Of a stretch of 64,000 nt of DNA, positions 10,300-21,100 are shown piece after piece. This DNA is from Biomphalaria glabrata (lineage: Eukaryota > Mollusca > Gastropoda > Planorbidae). The position numbers and the translations under genes were made by a program. Location of the stretch: contig NC_074711.1 in assembly GCF_947242115.1 (NCBI RefSeq), positions 33,223,102 through 33,287,101 of the forward strand. Direction: 5' to 3'. Positions within the stretch are counted from its first letter, which is position 1. Each line of letters begins with the position of its first letter. Below the pieces are notes generated by a model. It was not told the DNA's origin, did no database searches, and was given only the letters and a program-made list of their open reading frames with translations.

Positions 10300-11899
10300 A
10301 AATCGTAGATACTCGCAAGGTCTACTGGATAAGCATTAGCTTTTAATAAAAAAAGCAATTTATTTAGAGAAACAAATAAACAACTCCCATGTTTCAACTT
10401 GGCTACAAAGTCTCTAATTGACGACGGCCCATCAGGTATTCGAGTTGACTCTGTCCATTGGCTCCTTCCGTCGGAAGACGACTATGGCTCGTATTGTGGA
10501 GGTCGAGTTAAGTGACCGTGCACTTCTTAGTTAAGTGATTATCAAACACAATTTAATTTAATATGGACACCACTTTGACGAGATCCCTACAAGTTTACAG
10601 CAAACAAAATGGCACCATTTCAGCCGAAGTCATAGTTCAATTTCAAGCATTCCTATGAAGATAAAGCTAAAGTTGAATAGCGCAAATTCTGAGGTTTCCA
10701 ATTTAAAAAAAAAAAAGTTAGCGTTTAGAGTTTAGAAATGTGTATAAAAGGAGGTAGGCTGCATGACACTTAAAGCTAAACCAGAAGTTAATTTGCTTAG
10801 AGCGGTGGCGACTATTAGATCTCGATATCCATTTTCTGTGAGAGTTATACGCGCGTCCTCCACACACAGGACCCTATATTCCTCTACATCTCCAAGTTCA
10901 TGAGCACATTTTTATTCTTCTATTTTTTTTTCTTTTTAAGTCCTAGTTAAATGATAGTTCCAGTAGCAATAACCTAGCGACATGCCGAAGTGTCAATATA
11001 TTTTTTATTTCATTTTTTTAACGATTACCAAATATGAGCATATTTATTAAGCTAACCTCTTGTAGGAGCCTTGGTTTGGAGGATAGATGACATGACCTGG
11101 GCTACCATTCAGTTTGCAACGAAAACTTATTTTAAAGTGACTAAAATACTGGTTAAAGCAAACAGGATGCGCTCTTAGGGTTAGGGTTATTTAGTTTTAC
11201 ACCGTACACAAAAAAGGTTTCCCACGCATACATTCATTATGCCACTGACGCAGTATTAGGCAACACATTGACACACATAGACTTTAAAAAAAGGTAAAAA
11301 AAATCGATTTCGCGTGGTGACGTTTTATTGACGCGACATAGCAACCAGAGCTAGTGACTCTCTAGTCAACTTGAGTTTACAAAAGTCATCCTGGGGAACT
11401 CTTCAATGTTATTAGCCTCAACTCCTAGATATATTTACACGATTTGTGGTTCAACTCTTCAGATTATATCAAATAGTGTGATCCTCATCTGATTCATCTT
11501 TACTATGTACTGTGTGCGTGTGTGCTTTAAAAAAAATACACTTCATCTGCCAAGATATTTGGACTTTTTTTGTGTAATCTCCGTTGTACATTAAGTTGAC
11601 ACTCTGAACATTGTATGTCTAGTAGAGATGTGAACGTAGTCGACAGATATATTTAGTTCAAACTAAAGTCTACTTTTAAACAATTGATGGCAATAGCTAC
11701 ACTGTCATGGCCAGCTGCAACAGAGAGATGTATTCTTTCATTTTTTTAGGACTCAGTATTTAAAAGAAAAAAACCGGTACTGAATCTATTGAGCTACTAT
11801 TGTCTATTTGTTGTGATATCGATTTAGTGTGCGAAGGAAAGAGGCTAAATTCATATAAGTAAATTGTATAGAGCTTCATGCAATGAAAACATAATTATC
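10300..11899. other. Upstream region of the complete raftlin-like gene
   Basis: AT-rich, no gene recognised. The promoter and 5'UTR of the gene starting at 11900 should lie at its right end, but no clear TATA or initiator element could be singled out. Confidence 0.3.
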
Positions 11900-12145
11900 A
11901 TGGGCTGTTGTTATTCAAACCCTACTCCTGTCTCGCCTGCCTTGGAGGACATAGACACGGGGCCCTTTTATTCAGGGCCGAAGGCGGAGTACGACTTTAT
12001 CAACGTGGGCGTGACCTTATCAGCTAAGGTTTCTCTCAGGAGCACACAACTTGTCACCAGTGATGTGGACACCTACTATCCACTGTTGTCACAACAGTAC
12101 GACAAAGGATATAGGTTGCTGTCTTTTTATCATATCCCTGGTCAG
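11900..12145 (+). CDS. Raftlin-like gene, exon 1
   Basis: 82 codons from MGCC to HIPGQ, then donor GTAGGA, phase 0. Carries the dual acylation site. Confidence 0.75.
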
Positions 12146-15100
12146 GTAGGATGCTGTTTTTTTGTAAATCCCTTTAGTAGAATAGAATATCGACGTAAAG
12201 AAAAGACATCCCCTCAAATAGTTTTTTTTTTTTACCTTTCTCCCTCCTAAATGTTTCTACTATGTGCTACATACTTGTAGACAGTTTGAATACTATTTAG
12301 AATCCTCTCAAGAAACTTAGACATTTCGAAAAATCTTTATAAATGATGTTATCTATGACCAATTGACCAGTTGTTGATTTTACAAGACAAAACTTGAATA
12401 GCTTACTTTTAATCTAAATATGTAAGACCTGGTTTCCCAAAATGCCTTTAGAGAAATATCTGTGGACATAGATTAATTTCTTTGGACTAATATTTATTTT
12501 TGCAAAGTGATTCGTAAAAAAACTTTGCTAGATTACAAAAAGGTTTTAACTGAAAATGTAAATGTCGTAAATGCATAGCTTGAGGTTTAGATTCATTGCA
12601 CTTAACGGTGAAGCTTATTCTATGTACGATCTAGTAGACCAGAGCACTATCACACACATAAAGAACTACGTTCAGACCTTTGACAACTAGAGCAATGTTT
12701 AGTACGTAAAGGCCACAGTAGAGTCTCGAATTATTTTTTTTTATTGGTCATTTAATTTATGTATGGTTTCGAGTGTTTCAAACTTCTAGAACTTGATCAG
12801 TGAGACATTTTCTGTGGAATATCTACTTCTAGAACTTGATCAGTAGACATTTTCTGTGGAATATCTACTTCTAGAACTTGATCAGTAGACATTTTCTGTG
12901 GAATATCTACTTCTAGAACTTGATCAGTAGACATTTTCTGTTGAATATCGACTTCAGGACATAGTTGGTCGACAAATTACAGCAGAAACTTGTCAGTACT
13001 ACGAGATGTTTTCACACTGAAGTCTTAAGACCAACTAAATCATATTAACACCAACAAGCCAAACCTTACTGTGACTTCACTAAATGTCGCGTCTAAAGTC
13101 CGTCAACTATGATGCGCTGCTATGCTAACCAAGTGCCTAACATTTACTAATGTGTGCTTCATCAACAAAAACATACGACAGACAAATGTTTTTAGCTTCA
13201 AATCCAGAGATTGGTAGGAATGTATTGACATGGGTACAGATGGCGCTCAATCAATGGAAAGTTGACAGATTTTGCATTTAAAATTTTAAAAAAGTAGCTA
13301 CAATCCACCTATCTAGAGGGGGGGGGGGGAGCGAAATAATCTAAAAATAGGTTGAAATTTAAATAATTAGTAAATATTATTAAACATAACTAATAAATTC
13401 GTATACAGATTATGTGATTTCTTTACTAAAATTCGTCCGCCCCCCCCCCAACCCCCGTAGGGGAGGTCGGGGGGGGGGGTGCGATAGATTAATGAAAGGT
13501 ACTTCTGCTGAAATATTTGAAGAGCTAGTTCTAATGACTGAAGGGAAACTCCGAAGGTTTTTCAAATTTGAGTTATCGACATATTTAAATTCTGCGTGAA
13601 AAGTTGTAATAGTAAACATTTAACCATTTTGTATTTAAATGCTTAGAAACATTTATCTATATTATAAAGTAGAATGTGAGGGGTATGTATGTATGTATGT
13701 ATGTATGTTACTTATAGACATCAAAACCGCTTGACCAATCTTGATAAAACTAGGCAGGAATGTTCCTTGGGTACCAACTTAGACCGTAGTGTATGTATTG
13801 TAGCCCTAAAACAAACTTAAGACCCTCAAAAAAAATAAAGTTGTCCGACTCTATTACAGCTATAGTATTTTATGGATCTAGGCCATGTCTACAATGTTGA
13901 CATGAGAAAAGATAGAAAGGATTTAGACCTAGATCTAATTTTAAGAAATACACTTTGCGCAGATAGTTTTTTACTTTGACACATGAAAATACAAAAGAAG
14001 ATCCATTGATTTCATTATATAATAAAATTAACCTTCAATTTTGTGTTTCAAAAGCATTTTTTACATTAATTAGTTCCTTATATCTGTGATTACAGATTTC
14101 CTGACGAACATTCTTTCATTAGACAATTCCGTAATGAATCGCGTACTAAATATTAATTCGTTTAATTGTTTACTTTATAATCCCATCCCTAGATCTAAAA
14201 CTCTAATTCAACTCTAAGATGATAAAACTTCTCTTCGAACAGATAGTTTTATACTTTAACACATAAACATATTAATTAAAGTCCATTCATTTCATATTTT
14301 GATCAAATAAACATTCAAATTTGGTTTTCTAAAGCTACATTTATTTACGAAAGCTGCGAAGCCGAGTTGAGATAGGCCTAGATCTATATTCATTCATGAA
14401 TCGCGTACTAAACATTATTTCGTTTAATTATTCACTTTATAATCCCATTCATTTAACAAAGCTATCGCTCTTTTCGTTTTGAATAGATAAGAAAGTATCG
14501 ACTTCCTTCGGGTAAACCCATTTTCTCAAAACTAATTTTATTTTCGTAGCGAAACAGAAATAACGTGAAAGGATCATTAGCTACGTTTAACATACATCTA
14601 AATCCAATCCACTAGATTATCCAAAAGCATTTTTTACATAAATTAGTTCCTGATATCTACATATTTCCTGGCGAACATTCTTTCATTAGACATTACCAAA
14701 TGGTTACACATTAACACATCTCTCTTCTGAGGTCTGAGTCTATTCCTAGGCCTAGGTCTAAAACTCTTACTGAACTCTAAGATGATAAAACTTCTTTTCG
14801 CAAACATAGTTTTATGCTTTAACACATAAACATACTAATTATTGTCCATTCATTTGATATTTTAATCAAATTAACATTCAAATTTGTTTTTCTAAAGCAT
14901 TTTTAATACATTCGTTCGCTGTTCGCTAAAGCTGCGTAGCCGTGTTGAGATAGGCCTATATTCATTCATGAAAAAAAGTTCACGCATGCGCAGCACAGAA
15001 CTCTAAATTAGTGTAGATTTAGATCTACGTCTACCTCAAGATCTACTTTATACTTTATACACATGAACATACAAAATTTAGTATATTCATCTCAAATTTT

Positions 15101-18100
15101 AATCAAATATATGTAGGCCTTCAAGCAAATGTTTTAATTTGAAAAAAAAAATGGATTTAATTAAGCCTATTAGCTATTTTGATTTGAAAGCTTCATTCAC
15201 ACTATTTTTACATTGACACATTCGCTTTACTTATTACATTATTATTTCGTTTAATTGTTTACAAAATACTCTCAGTGACTATATCAACACTAATGCGCAA
15301 ATAAAGACCCGCGGGTCGCGGGTAACATATGTCTAGTATTTAATAAATTAGTCAGTAAATTCTTGACATCTAGAAAAAAAACGGGATTCTTTGAGATTTT
15401 GTTTTAAGCTAGTTCATACGTCACTTCTTTCAACAATACTGAAAGAGAAACAACATTTAACCACTCGTATCGCTACATTCTTACAGTAGATGTTAGGCTT
15501 AGTGACGGCCTAGTCCAGATCTATGATACAGTTATATGTTTATATGTATATATATATATACTTGTATAAATAGATCTAAAAGCATTGGATAACCAGCTCG
15601 AGAAAAAAGTTACATTTTCATCTAAGCCTTTCCCTGTCCCAAGAAATAAATAGATCTGTGTGTCTGACTGATTCGAACAAACTGGTCAGTGTAAGGCTAG
15701 TCGAGACTACGTGTAGTCGGTCATGACAAGACAACCAAGCGATAGTGTTTGTTGTGTGTTGAGTGATCTGGCGACAAGATACACACTGCCGTGGTTAGTC
15801 AAGCATGTAAATCTACTTTTAATACGCATTTTTTTCTTTGCATACAAGATCTAGATCTAACTGCATAGATGACGAGGATATATTTCTTTTACGAGAATGT
15901 AAACTTTACTGTATGGTCTCACGTTATACAGAGGTCAACAGATTAAATTAAACATGGTTGTGACGTCACATTGAAACCCGGTGAAAGTCTGACTGTTTTG
16001 AATGCGCAGAAAAATTACGTTTGAATAATAAAAAAAAAAGAATAATATATTCATTATCTGTAAATCAAAACATATATTATATCAAAAATTGTCAAAACCA
16101 TCGGAGTTTCCCTTGAAATAGCAAGACATTCACAACGCAAGGAGGGTACCATCTCATTTGCAATGTATCCACGGATTTATCCCAAGTAGAATGTTTAGAA
16201 AGTCTGTCTGTCTGTCTGGTATAAATCTTGTTCACGTTATTTCTCCCACTTCACATTCTCGGATGAAGATGAAACTTTGCACAATTTTTCATTTCGACGA
16301 CAAAACACAAATAAATCGAAAAAATGGACCAATTTGTTTTATCAATTATTCGGAATTAATTAATTTGTTGTGATATAGACAGTAAGGGGAGATATGCCTT
16401 GTGAACATAATTAGGTAATTGGCTAAAATTTTAATGTAACTTCTATTTTTATAAGTAGTTATATAGCTCAGTTGCTAGAGTGTCCGTATCGGTCATGGAG
16501 ACGCGAGACCTCGAATTTGAATTCAGACTCCGCCCCTTTTTTTTTTTTAAAAGCACTTTTGAAAAGGCAACACGGAAACCTTCCAAATACTCCCTCTCCC
16601 CACCCCCACCCCTTTTCAATAATTGTAAGCTTTTTTTGTTGTTGTTGTCTTGATGTTGGTTGACTGTCTCGGTTCCAAACAATAAAGTTATAACAGTAAA
16701 TGTACTTCTCAATAAATCTTTTCCCAGGTCCAGATGTTAGTCCACAGGGAGACATAGTTCACTACTAGAGTTTGAGCCCTATTTGATTAATTCACACATA
16801 TTAAAAAAACTTTCTTTTATTTTCTTGCTCAGGGGAGAAGGAAAGGCTTTTTTACACCAACTTTGATCACAACATTTCAAGGCATTTTCTGTCGTTACCA
16901 AGACAAAGATGACGGGACACATTATAGACTACGGGTTGAAAAGGCCGTGATCAAATTGGAGCGCGGCATCTTCCAACGAGGATGCTGTTCGGCCAATGTT
17001 TCTATTGTCTCTGACATCAGTCACATGCAGCAACTGATTGACACTAACGCCGCGGATGGGGCACGTCTTGTCTGTATAGAGTTAACAGGACAAGAGGTAC
17101 TCAAGCGGTCATGGAGGCCTCAACTGCCATGTGAGTACAGTTCTCTTGTATGTGTGTAGTTACACAAGGGGAAGGGAAACAAAACGGATACACTTAAAGG
17201 GACTTTCTATCAATGTTTTTAAATTTTAATTATGTTGCTCATGGTGTCAAATAAAAAAAATATTTTAATTCAATAAATGTAACCATTATGTATCGATACA
17301 TACTTTGCTTTCTAGAGGCTCCATGTAGGAAAAGACCTGTTATTGTTTACATACTGTCTGTCTGCCATGTTCATTGCACACACTAAATATTATATTGAAA
17401 ATCGATCCAAATAATTTCATTGTCTACGTTTTTCTCTTTCACTCCCCACCCCCTTTATCATCAAACTCCATTTTAGTGAGGACTTGAAAGGCTCAAATCA
17501 TCACTTGCAATCGCCCTGCGGTTGTGTGTACTTCACTTTTATTCCAATACATTTCTAATTCAAGCTGGAGAAATGAGAAATCACTTCAGATCAGGACTTT
17601 TCAGGGATCAGTATTTTCTTCTGGCCTCTTCTTCGCTTGTGTGGGCTCCTTGATTCATCCTACCTGGACGTCAAATCTTTGAAAGCCTTTAATTACCCCC
17701 ACCATAATGAGAGGCCCATTAACTGCGTCGGTAGCTTTTTATTTTCTTCCATAGCCTTTGAACATCCATGATAATCTGCACTGTACCAATGGTTTAGTTT
17801 CGGAGCTGACTCTCCTATATATTATAATATCATATTCAATGATAACCACTAACGCTTAAGGCTTTCAGAGATGCTTTGAAGGTGCCCCTGAAACGTTTTC
17901 TTTGTCCACCTTGTGATCGCCTCCTTTCTTTAATTGACCATAAAAGAGTCGTATAGGGATGCAGTAGTCTTTCATTCCACAGACGTGACCTGCACGGTGC
18001 AGCTGAGAGTGCATCAAGATTGTGTAGATGCTTTTCAGTTGTTAAGTTTCAGAGAGCTGACTCTCCTAAGCCTTAGTAATCGCCCCATTCTTCACCTACT

Positions 18101-21100
18101 CTCCACCCACCTTTCCGAAATTCAATTAAGTTCAAACCTCCTGTGAAAACAAAGACTATTGTAAGTAACAATATTTTCTTTTATTTTCAGCAATGGGCGT
18201 CGACATTTTCTTTGATCATCCCATCGACAGAGTGTCTGAAACTTACATCTATAATACTGTCTCTGTCCCAATACTGGTCACTTATACAAACTCTTTCCGT
18301 CCGAAGCCTGTTGTCCATTGCGACTGGCAAGGTACGATGGACAGATATTTACAGCAAGGCTTTAAACTGATAGAGATTTTCATGGATTTTTCAAATAGTT
18401 CTCAGGTAAGCTTGACAAAAAAAAAAACATCCTTATCTATTGAAACAATGCGTTTAAGAATCCTACTAGCTATTTGCATCAAAAAATTTAAACAGGTATT
18501 GCTATATTTTCACTATGCGATTGTGAAGATCCGGTCTATATTCTTGGAAAAAATAAACAATGTTGCCTCCTAAATAATAATACAAAATTGTCTATTATAA
18601 ACGAAAGGGCTTCGCAATTTGATTTTAAATTTACGGTGTGTAAAGTGTTGCCTTTGGGTGTTGTTTAGTTACTCAAAAGACGCAAGCGTATTTTTTTCGG
18701 GAGTATTACAGATGCGTTGCCTGAATACTTCAGAAGACAAACGTGGAAAGACTAACTCCTTCACTCAGTTCCAACATTCGAATCAACTTGAATACAGAAT
18801 GAGCCACAGTCGAGTCTCTGTCACTAAACGATGTTGTCGCCGTAAAATCCAAATACCAACTGTAGATAAATCACTTAGACTTATAATTCCGTGACTCACT
18901 AAATGGAATGTTGAAAGTCCGTCAGCTATGGTGCGTCGCTTAGCTAAATAATTACCTTACAGGTGTTAAAAGGTGGACCAAAATAACCATATTCATTTGA
19001 ATATACATAGCTTATCAATACGTTCAATAGTCTGTACACCAGAAACGCTGTAGGCCTAATACCTAATTATTTATAGCTATCTTCAAAAGAATCACTAATT
19101 ATATAGGCCTAATTTTGTTTTTTGGTTAAAATGTAGATTTACATTATACTATAAATACCTACATAAGTTATCTCCCTACACATACAAGGGTGTCAATGCA
19201 AGGCAGAACATTGTAGACGTGTGTGTAGTGTGTTGCCCGGATATCTGATGAGAACTTGAGTGGCTGGAACCACTTGCATACTTTCTAAAAAGTCACACAT
19301 AATAACTGAACTCTTTATTACTGATAGTGAATTCTAATTACATAAATATACAGACGAAAAATAGCAACAACGATGTAAGTCAAATATAATCATAAATATA
19401 AACATAATCCAACGTATCATCTTCAATATAATTGATTTGGTACTGGCTTGTATGATTACATTTCTCAGTCTAAAATAAATTCCCAAATCCTCAAAAAAAA
19501 ATATCCTTCACTTTATGACGAGTAACTACTGCTATTGCTCTCTAACCTAACTTCTCTAAGATACATTTCACATGACTAGTAGCTAACTACATCTTAGGTT
19601 GACCACATAGTAACAAACTTTCATCAGCGACAAACTCTTGCCTGCACAGTGCATACAACTTAATTGACTTCTCTTGACATGGCTCCTAAGATGACTTCTA
19701 AAATCTTTCTCTCTTTCAGTCGTATTTCCGGTCACGTGATAACTTATGTTTACATGTTCATACTCTCACGTACTAGGTTCAACAAATTCATATTGAATAT
19801 AAAGTCCAACAATATTACTATTTTATCTGTGATCATAGGATAACTAGATCACGTATCCTTACAAATAGAACTAGATTCTGGAATGTCGTGTTCAAGAATC
19901 AGGCAAACCAATCGATACTTTTAAATTTTAATAAAAGCTTATCTACATTGAATTTGAGATATTTTAATCATTAAAATGGCTTCGATCAATTATATATATA
20001 ATGTTTTTCCCTCCACTCACCCATATTTTTAATCTCTCTCACTCTCTGTATAATCCAGGCTAGTTTTTGCAGCGGTCAAGTAGAAATTGGCTCCAAATGG
20101 TTCTTTGAAAAGCCAACATCAAAAGCCGATGATTCCAGCGCACTGTATGAAGGCAAGGTGGTAGAACATTATATCAAGATCTCTGTGTCAGGTCTGAATG
20201 AGATGAAGACCAAAGCAGAATGGGAGCCAGTTATTCAGGTTTGTACATTGCAGATCATTGTTGCTCTATGCCAGTGATACCCAAAAAATACGGCCCGCGG
20301 ACCAGATCCGGCCAGCAAAAACGTCCGCGTATAAAATGAAGTGGTTGAAAAATGTATCTTTACCTACGTTAGGGGTCAAATTTTTTTCTAATGGATAGGT
20401 GCCATGACCTTTAACATTTGTGCGTTTATGAGATGGGACTCTGAATGTGGAACCTAAAAGGAAAAGCGAACGGATTTTGAATTGTTTGCGGAACATTATG
20501 AAATGCTAAAACGTTTGTTCCATAAAGAAAGCGGCTGTTAAAAAAAAAGCAACATATAAACGGCATTCTTGATTTGAGCCGTAAATAAAAGATTGTTAAA
20601 CTACGGGTACTAGATCCACAAGTTTCTTCTCTCTATTAGTTTCAAGTTAATTACATTGCATTTCTATATCTTTTTGTTGATATGGCCCGCGACACGAGTG
20701 TTGGAAATTAAAATGGCCCGCAGGACGAGTACGGTTGGGCATCACTGCTCTATACTATGGGATTATATAAACATGCAAAACCAAGGCCGGATCTAAGTAA
20801 GTGGACGCCCTGGGCTAAATTAGTGTGCAGCCCTTACACTTTAAATATCCTCTTATTAATAACGGGAGGCGCGGTGGCTGAGTGGTAAAGCGCTTGGTTT
20901 CCGAAACAGGGGTCCCGGATTCGAATCCAGGTAAACACTGGGATTTTTTTCTTTTGGGATCTTTATGACGCCTCTGAGTCTACCCAGCTCTAAAGGGTAC
21001 CCTGACATTAGTTAATATAAAAGCCTAATATAATAATGTAAATAGGCATAGAAACAGATCACCTTTACATTATCTGCCACATATATCACAAGGTCTGAAA

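Noticed and set aside
16449-16755. Minus frames with poly-K and G-rich stretches
   Set aside because: Arise from the SINE head and homopolymer runs.
20868-20940. tRNA gene
   Set aside because: Has A- and B-box-like motifs but no acceptor stem pairing, and the same unit recurs with a SINE body elsewhere.
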